Shown piece after piece: positions 9,989 to 21,267 of a stretch of 64,000 bases of DNA. The stretch's first letter is position 1, and the number at the start of each line of letters is the position of its first letter. The notes beneath the pieces were generated by a model. The model saw only the letters and a program-made list of their open reading frames with translations, was not told the DNA's origin and did no database searches. The stretch lies in the NCBI GenBank assembly GCA_030068145.1, contig JAPJBO010000362.1:147912-211911 (forward strand). The letters run 5' to 3'. Origin of the DNA: Diplonema papillatum (lineage: Eukaryota; Euglenozoa; Diplonemea; Diplonemida; Diplonemidae). Both the position numbers and the translations under genes were made by a program.

Positions 9989-10120
9989 CGGCAGCCCCTC
10001 GATGACGACGCCTTTCCCGCCGCCGCTGTCGACGCCTTTGAACCCGTACTTCTGCCCCGCGTCCAGCCGCTTCTCGCGCACAAAGCACAGGCATGGCAGC
10101 TGTGCAGCTCTGCCGCGGAA
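9989..10120 (-). pseudogene. CPSF6-like gene fragment, piece 2
   Basis: About 95 bp match 8541-8635 of the CPSF6-like gene almost exactly (GGCAGCCCCTCGATGACGAC onward), continuing from the base where piece 1 stopped. After CGCGCA the copy jumps to a short inverted repeat of 9640-9680 (core AGGCATGGCAGCTG). The gene copy is thus split in two by the LSU rRNA piece. Confidence 0.88.
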
Positions 10121-10330
10121 AAGTCCGCGCTCCCAGCTGAACACAGGCAATCCTGTTGGCCTGAATGCCGTAAATCCCAACGCTTTTTGGTCGGGACTGT
10201 AATTCCGCAATTTGTGAAGGGTTTACGGAATTTGAGCTACCCCGCTAGGACGATCAGCACCAACTCATCGATGAAGAGGAATGTCTTCGGGAATTGGTCC
10301 CCTGTTCGATGGCCGAAGACTGTCTCGACA
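10121..10330 (+). rRNA. Possible continuation of the LSU rRNA fragment
   Basis: CGGGAATTGGTCCCCTGTTC followed by GATGGCCGAAG resembles the conserved LSU block CGGAATTGGTTT...GATGGGG...ATGGCTGGAAG, which lies downstream of the 9774-9988 region in intact LSU. The intervening bases match only weakly. If real, the CPSF6-like insert sits where a variable region would be. Confidence 0.42.
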
Positions 10331-10809
10331 GCATGTATTCGCGAAATAAAAGAAGGAGGGAGAGCGAGAGAGCAAGACAAAGAAAAACACGTTCAGGGTT
10401 CCTCCGCGCTTTCCTGACAGTTCCCGGCGTATATGTTGTGTTTCTTCAGCGAGTGGCCAAGAAGGAAAGGCTGAACGGCAAAGGGAAAAAACAGGGTCAA
10501 AAAGATGGAGGGGGGGTGGGTATGGGGATAGGAAGAAGCCGGAAGAAAAGATGAAAAAGAAGGGACGTGGGCGTTCTGGAGACAGCGGCTGCCGGGAGCA
10601 CAAGAAGTCGCCAAGGGCAACGACAAGGGGGGGGGGGGTAGTGCAGAATGGAACGAAAAAGGCATGGTGCAGGGATTTTCCGGGAAAGCATACGACGAAC
10701 TGGCCCAGAGTCGGCATGGGCCTGAGAACACGGGCGCTTGTAACAAGCTGGGGCACGCATGCATTCCAATTTCTCACGGAACGCGCCCTAGAAGACAATA
10801 TTTCTTTGT

Positions 10810-10950
10810 ATAAGCACCTGCTTTGTAGGAAATGCTTGAGGAGTCTGCCAGTTGCGATAGATCAAAGGAGGTAAATGTGCTGTAGCCCATACGAAACACA
10901 GGTAAATCTGGGTTTAGTGGCGGGCGTAAGCGTTCAACAAACAACCGCAG
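10810..10950 (+). repeat. SINE body without tRNA head
   Basis: GATCAAAGGAGGTAAATGTG and GGGTTTAGTGGCGGGCGTAA match the body of the minus-strand SINE at 7135-7234 with few changes. An adjoining motif CCTGCTTTGTAGGAAAT also occurs near 7572 in opposite orientation. The 5' tRNA-like part is missing. Confidence 0.75.
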
Positions 10951-13490
10951 TCGCCATCATCAAAAAAGCGACGGTTGACAGCGTCTCTGTGGAAATTATC
11001 AAAACAGGCGATCACACATACGCGGCATGCCATTACCTTGAGGTCCCGCAGTCTCCTCCCCCCGGAATGCTTTGCAAAATCCAGGAGAAAATCCGAGAAA
11101 TCCCGCGAATTTCTGGGAAAGCCCCAGTGTGTTCTTCGGGAAGAAAGCAAGAGGAGGATCCAAGAAAAAGAACAAGAAGCAGAAGAAGAAGAGAAAAGAA
11201 CAAGGAGGAATGTGGGGGTGGAGAGGGGACAGCTGGGTGAGGACGCAATGTTGGCAATCTCCGCGGATGGTCCAGTGGGACCCGCTGGTACTTAACTTCA
11301 TTTTCAGGCTGGACGAGGAATTCTGATCCAAACACCAAAACACGCTGCCTACGTCTTTTTAGCCTGCAGAGCACACTGAAGGGCAACCCGCATGGTCTGG
11401 ATCAGATGCACTTCCCGCGCGCAACGGCTAGTACGTTGCCAACACTGATGGGGGTGTGTGTGGGTGGGGGCGGGACGGAGGGAGTGGGGAGCAAAAGCTG
11501 CGCGCACAGCAGGGTGCCTGGAAAACGGAAGGCCCCTTTAAATCGCAACACAGAGGGGTTCACCTGCCCCCCGGTTGGACTGATGGCACTCTTGTGGTCG
11601 TGTTGGATCCTACGGTGAAGTAGTTTCAAGCTCCGGAAAGGCGAAGAAATAAAACAAAGCAAAAAAGGAGTTGGAGGAGGGATGGTGCCGTGCGAGCGTC
11701 ACGGAACTGCGAATACCATTTTTTCTGGAGTAAAAAATCGCTTTGAGACACCGGGTGTTCCTTGTCTTTTTCTCGGCTTCTTTTCTGTGTTTTCTTTTTC
11801 CCGAAGCGTTGATGCAAGACAACACGGTTTCTCGTTTTCATGGGTGCTCGATGCCAACGGCATCCTGAGTGAAGAGATGTGGAAACGAAGAAAGGGCTGC
11901 ATCGCTGGCGATGCAAATTTGTTGGAGCTGCCCTTCCTGCTACGCATGTTCGCTAACTGCGCGGACATGGAACGGCTGTTGCTGGAAAGAAATGCGTAGT
12001 TTTGGTTTATTCTTTTGCTTTTAGTTGTCGACAACATTATTTACTTTCAGCGTCTTTTCATGCCTTTAAATGACGGCATTTTTGGCTTTCTTTCTTTACC
12101 AGGGTTTTTTCTGGACTTTATGGTGCCATAGAGGTGTCGTACTCTCTCTATGCCGAAAGAGAGTATTCGTCGGATGGTGTTTTTAGATGCGCGATCTACA
12201 GAATAGTGCAGAATGTAGGACCTTTTTAGGGGGAGGAGGGATGTCTGTTTAATCTTCAGGCGGAACTCTGTCTCTCGTGCATGTTTCGACTGTCTTCAGG
12301 TAAGAAGTACCTGTGATCGAAATCGGAGTTGTAGGGGGTATTACAGTTCACCGGTGGTGTTTGCTTACGCCCTCGATACGGGTGTAGCAGTCGACAAGCG
12401 GTGCTTCACGTTCTCCCATCTACTCCACGCGGAGGCATTCCATGGACTCCCCTTTTCTTGCACTCGTGTTTGCAAGTACGGGTGGGGTGGTGGTTGCTTT
12501 TTTTTTTTAGTGTTGATACTTGGACCACAGGTCCGGTCTCTTCTATCCTCTTTTTGCATTCTTCGCCCTTTTATTTCTCCGCCAGCCCAAAAGGAGAGCG
12601 GCTGCGCGAGCGCACTCTCGCTGCGCGCGGGCAACTCCGGCTTGGAGGGAAACGCCAAGCCGATAGGTACAACCAGCGGCAGCAGCCCCGCGCCCCTTGT
12701 CGCAAAAAGGGGTCGGGGTTTGGGACGTTTGGCTGTCAACGAGCGAGAGCGAGGAGAGACAGAGAGTGGGGGGGGGAATTAGTTTAATGTTTAGGCAGAA
12801 CACTGCCTCGCATGCATGTTTGATGCTAGCCGTCGAAGAAAGGGAGGGGGGTGGGTTGCAAGAACGTGCTTGGAATGGGTATGTGCTCAACAACGCACTG
12901 GTCCCGTCTGCGCCGTGTTTCGGTCCTTTAAGCCACGGACACATAAGGCGGACCATCATCAGCGCGGAACCTGAGTGTCTGCAGACAGGACTGCGGTGTG
13001 AGTCTGGTTTGTCAGGCGGCTGTTCGTAGCTCGTCGCAGCCAGGACCACCCGTGCTAACTAGAGCACAGGCGAATCCGTCACGGGGAGAAGGCTCCTACA
13101 ACCGTGTCTGAGCAATCAGCTAAAAAACTTGCTGTGTTTTCCATCGCGCCCACTAGGTGCGTGCATGGCATCCGTGCTTTTGGGGCTTGTTCTCTTCCCT
13201 CTTTTTTGTTCAACCCCGCTCCTGATTTTTCTCCTTGACTTTTTCTTTTTTCTTTGAGCTGCTGTGTTCGGCCGACTCCAGTCGCTGCCGGGGGGGTAAC
13301 TCCGCTGTGCGCCAAACAGCGCCCAATTTTTCACTCGGGCACTGCGGCGGCCTGCAAAAGGTACATCCGGACTGCAAACTGAAAGCCTTTTCTCCCTGTT
13401 TCCCCTTCCACATTTTTCTGCTTGATCAGAATGCGGAAGCGAGAGAGGGGGGGGGGGGGGTTGAGGGGGAAGGTGCGCCACGTACTGCAT
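10951..13490. other. Intergenic stretch, no gene seen
   Basis: Purine-rich, low-complexity DNA. Short open frames occur on both strands but none shows a domain. Contains the minus-strand dispersed repeat at 11318-11385 and a copy of a 45-bp repeat at 12850-12895 (core GCAAGAACGTGCTTGGAATG) also found at 30085-30120. Confidence 0.45.
11318..11385 (-). repeat. Dispersed repeat with AAAAAGACGTAGGCAGCGTG core
   Basis: On the minus strand this reads TTGCCCTTCA...GCAGGCTAAAAAGACGTAGG and continues past TTTTGG to a GATCAGAATTCC-like end. A near-identical plus copy is at 18885-18950 and a shorter one at 1585-1640. No coding content. Confidence 0.85.
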
Positions 13491-13570
13491 ATGACAAGTA
13501 TTTACTTGTCATGGATCGTACTTGTCATGTGACAAGTGCACCGTACCTGTCATACGCACGACAAGTACGT
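13491..13570. repeat. TGACAAGT palindrome cluster
   Basis: The 8-mer TGACAAGT and its complement ACTTGTCA alternate at least six times within 75 bp, giving nested hairpins. It could be a binding-site array or a foldback remnant. Confidence 0.7.
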
Positions 13571-13892
13571 GGTGTGCTTCGCGGCTGGGCTCGAGAAGAG
13601 CAAGAGTGCAGGACCTCCATGTAAAAAGGACGCGGGGTGGGGCGGCGGGGGGGAGGAGATGTTTGTAGAAAGAGAAGGGTGATTGGATGATTTCCATTTT
13701 TTTCGGGTTCGTCGGCGCTACCTGCCACCCCAGCTTTTTTTCGCGGCCTCGCCTGCTCCACGAAGTGCCAACGCACGCGGTTCATCTGCGCACGCGGCGC
13801 CCGTTCTTCCCTCTTCCATGGAATACAGAACCCGCTGAGAGTTCCTCCTCCTGCAAGAGAGTTGAAGTATGGCGCCCACGTGATAAAGCCGT

Positions 13893-14110
13893 TAAGCATT
13901 GAGTTCTTTTGAGTACATGAACCATGGGTCAGCATGCACCGTTAAGCATTGAGCTCTGTAAAGTGCAAGTGCCATCAAGGCAGGCGAGCACTGTTCACGG
14001 GCTAGTGTTACTTTATGATGTCGTCCATCGGGAGAGTCCGTTAAGCATCGAGATATTTTGAGTACATGAACCACGTGGACTAGCATGCACACTGCCTTAA
14101 GCAGCGGTTC
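13893..14110 (+). repeat. Three clustered copies of the 50-bp dispersed repeat
   Basis: Copies begin with GTTAAGCATTGAG or GTTAAGCATCGAG at 13891, 13941 (short) and 14039. The full ones contain GAGTACATGAACCA and end in AGCATGCAC. They match the copies at 9095 and 22065. The spacing is irregular, so this is a local cluster rather than a satellite. Confidence 0.8.
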
Positions 14111-15302
14111 CGTGGCACCTTTTTTGTTAGCAGTTGGATTTCCTGATTTCACTGCGCGTGTGGAGACAGTAGTGCTGTTGCAGAAAAAGAGCAGCGCACG
14201 GTGCAAACAAGCCCTAGCAGGGCAAATACACGAACGCGAAAGCTGGCGCGCGACGAGGTAGGTTTTCGTGTTCCAAAGAAGCCGGTGTCGTTCATCCATG
14301 TCTCCGGTTGACTGTTTGAGCGCCGTGTTCACGGGAGGGGGTGGTGGGCTGGACGTAGAGGCATTGAAAAGCCGCTTCAATTTGCGCACAGGCCTGAAGA
14401 AGAAGAAAAAAAGAGATAAAGAGTAAGAGCCGTGCCGTTTGGGGGATGGGTGGTAAGAAACGTTAGCTAAAGCGAGTGATGCGCATGAACGGGTATTTGA
14501 GGTGTGGGTAGGGGGTGCGGGAGGTGGGTTTGAAAGTATGGGAGGGGGGGGCACCCGAGCGCATTCAATTGGCTGCGTGGTTTCGGCGGGCGGACCTGAC
14601 TGACCGCAAAACACAGCAAGTGATTACTTTGTGCCGTTACCCGTATCGTGGGCACCACGTAGCAGTGCACTACACACCACCTCCACATACAGCATGATGC
14701 TGTATAGAGTACCTGTGGGTGTATGTGGTGTATACCACAGTGCACGTAGGTGGTTGATACCTGCTCCTAAGCGGTCCGATATTGGGTCCCCATGGGTCAC
14801 CAGGCATCAGAGGTCCTGAGGACCATATTGGTACCCTGTATACACACAGTATGCACTCGCTGTGGAGTGCGCTCGCAGGTGCCCCTTGCAACACGCAAAG
14901 TGGGTTCGCTTTTCACACTTGTTGTTTTCCACATGTGGAGCTGTGTCACAGCCCCCTGGGGCCAGGCTCAGCATCGATTGTCGTTTGCCGCCTTCCTCCC
15001 ATCCGCAGAACCACTGGCGGACCTAGCGCCCAGTTCGTTCGTCAGGAGGACCCGTGCTATCAATGCCGGGCATGTTTCCCTCTCTGCAAAAAGAGAGGTT
15101 ACGCGGCCCCAGTCCAAAAGAGGGGGAGTGAACCAGATGGCGGCCACCACCTGCGGAATTCGAAAAAGAAACGAAAGAGATCCAAAACCGGTGGGGGGGG
15201 CGGAAGGACCCTATTTTCGTGTTGACCGGGCAGTTCTTGCTTTCTGTTGAAAGGGTGGGACGGGGGGTGTGTCGGAAAAGGTGTTGTGTTGGGGTGCTGT
15301 GT
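14111..15302. other. Intergenic stretch downstream of ATP-citrate lyase
   Basis: No firm gene. On the minus strand a strong splice-acceptor-like tract (TTTTTTTCTTCTTCTTCAG) ends near 14393 before a short open stretch, but no partner exon is visible. Positions 14640-14770 contain nested inverted repeats around GTGTATACCAC. The terminator of ATP-citrate lyase should lie near 15180-15300 but no clear signal is seen. Confidence 0.35.
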
Positions 15303-18300
15303 TTAGCCGGAGCCCGGGGGAGCGACCATGGCGAGGGTGGTGAGGTCCTCGGTTTCGAGGTAGTTGATGTCGTCGACGGGGTGGCGGTACAGCCCTTGCT
15401 TCAACCGCTTCTGGTCGAGGAAGTGACCGATGAACCCAGTGGACCGTCCGAGCACGAAGAGGCCGTTCAAGACGCCGTTCGCGATCGACTCGTCCGCCTC
15501 TGCGCGCGTGAACGCAGCGCACGACCGGAGCAAGTCCACGAAAGCGCAAGCGATCGCACCGTCGACGTTGAGGATGAGGTTCGACTTCTTCTTCGTGGTC
15601 ACCTGCTCGACTTCGAGGGCGAAGTCGAGGATGTCGGTCTTCGGGAAGTTCTGCCTCGCGAAGTCCTTCACCAGCGTGACACGCATATCCGGGTTGTGGA
15701 TGGACTTCACCTTGTGCCCGATGCCCATGATCAGCTTGTTCTCCTTCCGCATGGTGCTGACGAAGCGTTCCGGGCTCATTCCGGAGTCGAAAGCGTTCGA
15801 GAACATTAACGCGGCGTCGTCCAGCGCACCTCCGAAGCGGGGTCCGATGGTCAGCAGCCCCGAGCAGAGCGACGAGACCAGGTCTTTGCCGGCGCGGGCA
15901 GTTACGATGGTGTTGTGCGCGCCGCTGACGGCCGGGCCGTGGTCGGCGGTGACCATGAGGATCATCTCGATGAACTTGCACGCGTAGTCCGGGAGGCGGC
16001 GGCGGAACCACAGCAGCGACACGACGCCGCCGATGCCGAGGTTGTCCGAGAACACCTTGCTGATCGGGATCCCCGCGTACGTCAGCTCCTCGCCCCGCTC
16101 GTCGACGATCGACGAAATAAACGCAGCCGGCTTCCGGATCAACCCGAGCTTCTTCGCCCAGGCGTAGTCCATGGGCACCTGAGGCGGCTCCGGTTCCTTC
16201 CCAGGCTTCACGATGCCCTTCTCGAGGAGTTCGAGGAACACCGTGTTGATAAGCCCGCCGAACGTGTCGAACGACGACGGAACCCTGCACCCGGCGGCGG
16301 CCATGGCGGCGTTCTTCGCGGCCGCGGTCTCGAGGTTGGTGCGGGCGAGTGCTCCGGCGTGCCCGAACTGCACCTCGGTTTTGAAGCACGACGCGCACGT
16401 TCCGACGCACCACGCCACCAGCGGCTTGGTCAGCTTCTTGTCTTTGATCGCCTGGCACACGTCGTATTCGTCGGTTCCACCGACCTCGCCGAGCAGCACA
16501 ACCATTTTGATGTTCGGGTTCGCTTCATACCGAAGCAGCACGTCCAAGAACCGGGTCCCCGGGTATCTGTCACCACCGATGGCCAGGCCTTCGGCGACGC
16601 CGTCGGCGTTCCGGGAGATGATGTTGTTGAGCTCGTTCGACATACCTCCGGACTTCGACACGTATCCGACGCATCCCGGGCGGTACAGCTTGCACGCGAC
16701 GATGTTCTCGATGGCACCGCCGGTGTTGCCAACGCGGAACGCGCCCGGCTGCAGTCCTCCGACGGTGGCGGGGCCGATCAAGCTGACGCACCGTTTTTTC
16801 GCTTCCTGGATCAGGAGCCTGGTCTGCTTCTCGGGGACGCCTTCTGCGATGATGGCGATGGTTTTGAGCTGTCCGGAGAACTGCAGGGCCTCCATCGTCG
16901 AGGAGAACGCGCTTCTGAACGACGCGAAGTTGACCATGACGGTAACCTCCGGGTGGAACTTGAGGACGCTCTCGATCTTGGTGTAGCAGGGGAGCATGAT
17001 CTCCTTCCGGCCCCAGTACACGCGCTGCGAGTGGTCCCCTGAGAACGGGAACACGATGCCGGCGACCGACGGCTTCTCCCGCTTGCACAGGAAGTCGAAG
17101 TCGAGCATCTGCTGCACGGCCTGCAGCTGCATGCCGTACACAAACGCGCGGGTGCTGCTGTTGAACATCGAGTTGCACGGGACCTGCGCGCTCGGCGCGT
17201 ATCCGATACGGCCCTCAGGGGCGCCTTCGACGGGGGGCTCGGACAGTCCCAGGGCGTAAGAGACGACCGCGGTCATGTGGGTTTCCGGTCCGTAGACGTT
17301 GATGGGGAGGTCGAGGGTCTGGGCCGTCGCGCGCATGAGCTTCAGGGCCTCCTGCCAGTTCGGCCCGGCTCTGCGGACCCAGATCTTCGCCTTGACGAGC
17401 AGCAGCTTCTCCTTGAACTCAGTCAGGGCCCGGATGATGCCTTTGAACGTGGCGGCGACGTCGGTGAAGTTGGCGATGCCTCCTCCGATGATCAGCACCT
17501 TGTCCTTGCCCTCCGCGTCCGGCTTGTTCGTCATGAGCTTGAGCACGGTCTTCGCGTACTGGTAGGTCATGACCTCATTGGGGGCCCCGCTGTACTCTCC
17601 GTAGTTCGCCAGGTCCGCTGCGTATCCCAGATCCGTGACGGTGTCGCTGTACACGACGGAAGCACCTCCGCCCGCCACCATCAGCCACACCCTGCCTTCC
17701 GGGTTCAGGATGGTCAGCTTCAGCGACGCGCCGGTCTTCTCGTCGAGGGCCTTCACGAACGCCTCCTCCGGACACGGGGGGCGGCCAAAGGGGGCGGGGA
17801 ACTCGAGGTTGCCCCAGAGCTTGTCGCACTCGAACGCGGCGGCCTCGTCGATCTTCGCCGCCATGTCGAGGGGGTAGCACTTCCCGTCCTTGAGGACCAG
17901 CGGGTTGATCTCGAGGTACACGAAGTTGTAGCTCGAGAAGAGCTGGAAAAGGTGCACGAGGAACTTCGCAACGACCTCCTGCGATTCCTCCGGTACGGAT
18001 CCGAGCAATGCCTCAGTCAGCTCCTCCTCGGTGGGGATGGCGCCGACCGGGTTCTGGTACCGTTTTGCCTTCGCGTCGACATCGCCGACGTCGACGCCTC
18101 CTTCGTGGTGGAAGAGGAATTCGTCGCCTTCTCGGTTGGATTGGATGCAGATGTACACTTCTTCCTTCTGCTCGTGCGGCAGGAAGGGCTCGACCAAGAA
18201 GTGGTCCAGCTGGGCGACGACATTGTCGGCTTCCACCTCCTTCTGCATGCGCTCCTTGATCCACGCCTTGGCCTTCTCCCAGTCGGCGTTCAGCAGGATC

Positions 18301-18509
18301 AACCCGCCCTTGCCTCTCCTCTTGATCAGCTGGTCCGGCTTCGCCACCAGCTTGTTGCTGGTGAGCCATGGGTGCGCGTGGGGGAGGGCTTCGAGGTCGC
18401 TCTCCGGCGTGATCAGGACCTGCCGGGCCGTCCAGTCCGCGCCGCGCGTGTCGAGAAACTCCGACAGGAGCCTCTTGCCGTCGTACTCCCGGATCGCCTT
18501 CGCTGACAT
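15303..18509 (-). CDS. ACLY: ATP-citrate lyase, single-chain form
   Basis: The 1068-residue protein aligns end to end with animal-type ACLY. It cleaves citrate with CoA and ATP to acetyl-CoA and oxaloacetate, supplying cytosolic acetyl-CoA for lipid synthesis. The N-terminal ATP-grasp / succinyl-CoA synthetase beta-like part has HPWLTSNKLVAKPDQLIKRR and FHHEGGVDVGDVDAKA. The alpha-like part has QFGHAGA with phosphohistidine His717 (human His760). The C-terminal citrate-synthase-like part has TADHGPAVSGAHNT (His857, human 900), GIGHKVKSIHNPDMRV (His932, human 975) and NVDG (Asp983, human 1026); the spacings are identical to human. The flexible regulatory linker between the halves is shorter than in animals, explaining most of the 33-residue difference. 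One uninterrupted exon, ATG at 18509, TAA at 15303. Opposite-strand open frames of up to 409 codons are shadows. The single-chain form excludes the two-subunit plant/green-algal arrangement. Confidence 0.98.
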   Translation of the reverse strand: MSAKAIREYDGKRLLSEFLDTRGADWTARQVLITPESDLEALPHAHPWLTSNKLVAKPDQLIKRRGKGGLILLNADWEKAKAWIKERMQKEVEADNVVAQLDHFLVEPFLPHEQKEEVYICIQSNREGDEFLFHHEGGVDVGDVDAKAKRYQNPVGAIPTEEELTEALLGSVPEESQEVVAKFLVHLFQLFSSYNFVYLEINPLVLKDGKCYPLDMAAKIDEAAAFECDKLWGNLEFPAPFGRPPCPEEAFVKALDEKTGASLKLTILNPEGRVWLMVAGGGASVVYSDTVTDLGYAADLANYGEYSGAPNEVMTYQYAKTVLKLMTNKPDAEGKDKVLIIGGGIANFTDVAATFKGIIRALTEFKEKLLLVKAKIWVRRAGPNWQEALKLMRATAQTLDLPINVYGPETHMTAVVSYALGLSEPPVEGAPEGRIGYAPSAQVPCNSMFNSSTRAFVYGMQLQAVQQMLDFDFLCKREKPSVAGIVFPFSGDHSQRVYWGRKEIMLPCYTKIESVLKFHPEVTVMVNFASFRSAFSSTMEALQFSGQLKTIAIIAEGVPEKQTRLLIQEAKKRCVSLIGPATVGGLQPGAFRVGNTGGAIENIVACKLYRPGCVGYVSKSGGMSNELNNIISRNADGVAEGLAIGGDRYPGTRFLDVLLRYEANPNIKMVVLLGEVGGTDEYDVCQAIKDKKLTKPLVAWCVGTCASCFKTEVQFGHAGALARTNLETAAAKNAAMAAAGCRVPSSFDTFGGLINTVFLELLEKGIVKPGKEPEPPQVPMDYAWAKKLGLIRKPAAFISSIVDERGEELTYAGIPISKVFSDNLGIGGVVSLLWFRRRLPDYACKFIEMILMVTADHGPAVSGAHNTIVTARAGKDLVSSLCSGLLTIGPRFGGALDDAALMFSNAFDSGMSPERFVSTMRKENKLIMGIGHKVKSIHNPDMRVTLVKDFARQNFPKTDILDFALEVEQVTTKKKSNLILNVDGAIACAFVDLLRSCAAFTRAEADESIANGVLNGLFVLGRSTGFIGHFLDQKRLKQGLYRHPVDDINYLETEDLTTLAMVAPPGSG

Positions 18510-19084
18510 CTTCTTATTTGAATTGGGTCTTCTTTTTTGATTTCTTCTTCCTGGGGTTTTTGGAATTCAACTTCGGGTAACCCCTGAAGCGGAGTTTAGC
18601 CCACGTTGTCAACATCCTCACGACACAGCTGATGGTCCTGCCGGCTGCTCGTGGTGGCCACGCTCTGATCTAAACTGCAGCCTCGTTTGGTTTAGGCTGC
18701 CTGCTCCATGTCCCATGTGTTGCTGGTCGCAACACGTATCTGGGGGCAATCGCCTCTTGTTACAGGCGGTGCAGCGGGGTTCATCATGTTTCGCGCATCG
18801 TGCCGTCGCATTCCTCGCTTGCCTTGCTGTTGGTCGGGATCGCTTGCTGCTTTTTTTTTGGTACTAACAATCTTGTGGGTTGCCCTTCAATGTATTGTGC
18901 AGGCTAAAAAGACGTAGGCAGCGTGTTTTGGTGGTTGATCAGAATTCCTTACCTGAATACACACAGGGTAAATACAAGTGGGAAAACGCACGAACAAAAC
19001 GAAGCGCCTGTCTTTTTTTGCGCCCCTCTCCTGCTCTCTTCCCTTCCACTCCGCCTCCTCCTTCCATGTTGTACTGTAAAAGAG
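18510..19084. other. Upstream region of ATP-citrate lyase
   Basis: Pyrimidine-rich near 18520-18560 on the plus strand (purine-rich leader for the gene). Contains the plus-strand dispersed repeat at 18885-18950. No recognisable TATA element. Confidence 0.4.
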
Positions 19085-19205
19085 CTCCGGGTGCCCATGC
19101 CTCATGTGCCTTCACGAATGGGCTCGCGAGAATTGCACCCGCGGCCTCAGGCCATCTCCTTCATGATGGTGATGTTTATACCGGCAACAGGTCTCCGATG
19201 GCAGG
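19085..19205 (+). rRNA. Possible LSU rRNA fragment
   Basis: GGGCTCGCGAGAATTGCAC followed about 45 bp later by ATACCGGCAACAGGTCTCC resembles the LSU segment CGGCCCGTGAAAATCCACAGG...GATAACCGCAGCAGGTCTCCAAGG in order and spacing. Substitutions are many and the ends cannot be placed. In intact LSU this region would follow the part seen at 9774-10330. Confidence 0.35.
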
Positions 19206-21160
19206 CGCTTCTTCGCACATCCCTCGGGTTTGCGGGTTTGCATCGGGGCTTCCTATGTAGCGCGCATATTTCGCCGGGGCGAGCCGTGTTCACCGCGTCC
19301 TCCGGGGCCTTCTTCGGTCGCGCCCCTCTGCACGCTGCTGCACCCGGAACCTTGTCTACCATCTCGACTCTTGCCTTCCAGTCGGTCTTCCCTTGCGCCC
19401 ATCGTGCGGGGTATGCTTCCTCTGGGACATAGGTTGCTGCCCATTCTAGATGTTGAGGGAACAATGTGGTCTCAGTCCGCGCCGGCCTTAGCGTCCGTAC
19501 GTGTTATCGGATGCCGAGGATGACCGTGTCAGTCGCCTCCGAGAGTTGCGCACGCCGCGAAGCCCCCCTGACAATTGTACCCCCGACGGAGGTCAGGATT
19601 GTGGTCGCACATTCGTGGCCGTAAAACCACAGGCCGTCCTGTTACCTTCTTGTAGGCATTACCTAACGTGCACACACAATGTGTGTGTGCGTGTTTAGAG
19701 TCTCACGGATTTTCCGAGGCTTGACGAATCTACATGCAGGGTGTCTGTTCTTCGGGGGAAACATTTTGTTTTCTCCTCTCATTACGCACGCATGAATGAA
19801 ACCCGTTGCTGCAATGCACAGCAGCGATGCCTGACTGCAACCTCCAACTGCAATGCCCAACACTGAGGATAGCCGATAGTGATTCCGCATAAACCCCGGG
19901 TCACCCCGGAGCCTCCGGTGACTTTCGGCAGTAGAGGTATCCGTTTTCCGCAGCGTGCGGACTTGAAGGTGGTGGTGGTTACACGTGCACGAATGCAGGA
20001 ACCCCCGAACTGACTCCAAACGAAGAGTTTGGGTGAATGCGGGTCTTCAGCTGGACTGTTTGCACTCTGTGCGCGTGCCCCGAATCAAGCAGGGCCAAAC
20101 AACGTCAGCCACACCTTCCTCGTTACTTTCTGCACCCGCAACAGCCGGTGCTCCATGCCAAGAACGAGTGCGGTGATGCCAGGAGGAGCTCTAGCTGTCA
20201 CTTCCTCCAGAGGCCACCCTACTGTCAGGCTGGGTACCCGCGCTTCACCTGATGATGACCCCTACCTCACAAGCACTAGGCAGAACTCCCATGACTTTCG
20301 CCACCGCTGTAATGAAGCGACCTGCGGCCAGCTGATCCAGTAGTTTGGATTCCTCTTGATCGAATCAGTCCCGACGCTCAGTAGACGGTCCAACCATCGC
20401 TCTGCAGTAGCCGTCAAGCACGTGAAAGATTTGCTTTCTGTGCAGCAGGGCTTCCTGGGTCACGCTAGCGCCCGCAAAAAAAGACTCCTCGGAACAGAGA
20501 AAGTAGAGGGACGCAAATGCTTGTGTCGGAAGACTGAGTGCTGCTAAAATGCCTTTGGTGTTTGCCCTCCTTCCCCCCTGCGACCCGCACACGCTGGGGC
20601 CCGTGGTGTAAATGTACAAACGTTGCGTCTTGCTGTGTGGAAACACAAAAGGCGGCGCGTCAGACAGAGGCTTTGGGCAAGTGCGAAAGTAGCTGCGTAA
20701 GAGAAGGTGAAACGTGTTCTCCGTGAAGGCTGGAGCGGCCGGCATCCTTTCAAGGCCGAGAAATGCCACAGTACAGAGTGCCAGGGCTCTTGTTGTGCTG
20801 TCCTTTGATAGAGCGAGCCAATGCTTCTCATCTCACCTTTTTTTGAGATACGGCTGGGTCACGCATGCTCTTGACATACACCAGCGTCCGGTATTGTGCA
20901 TGTGCTTTACAGTCGCTGGGTGGTATTGACAAAGAGCTTTATCGGACACTCGAGCTTCGTTATTTCACTGCCGTAGGCTGCCCTGGGAGGTCTGCTTGGT
21001 TGTCCTCGGGGTAATGCTCTTTATTTTGCCCTTTTCGGCGAACGTTTTGCCAGCGGTAGCTGCAACCGTGTGTATAGGGTTAGACTTGCCCACTGATAGA
21101 CTGTGACACACCGTCAAATTCAGCAGGCAGTCCAATGCAGTTCCAGAGATAGGGATGAAC
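19206..21160. other. Intergenic stretch, no gene seen
   Basis: No coding signal. A GTGTGTGT-type short tract is at 19670-19693 within an inverted ACACACAATGTGTGTGT palindrome. Diverged rRNA pieces could be hidden here but I could not identify any. Confidence 0.35.
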
Positions 21161-21267
21161 TTAAAGCTCGTGCGCCGGTGACACACATGCCTGCACATGA
21201 AACTCTTTTTGAACAAAGCTGCGAAAGGCGTCGCGAGGGCGTTCGGCGACTCTATCGCCGCGATGCT

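Noticed and set aside
14465..14510. Possible LSU piece (GATGCGCATGAACGG)
   Set aside because: Neighbouring conserved LSU sequence is not present.
15211..18506. Long open frames (up to 415 codons) overlapping ATP-citrate lyase on both strands
   Set aside because: Arg/Gly/Ala- or Val/Leu-rich translations that mirror the GC-rich codons of the lyase; no domains.
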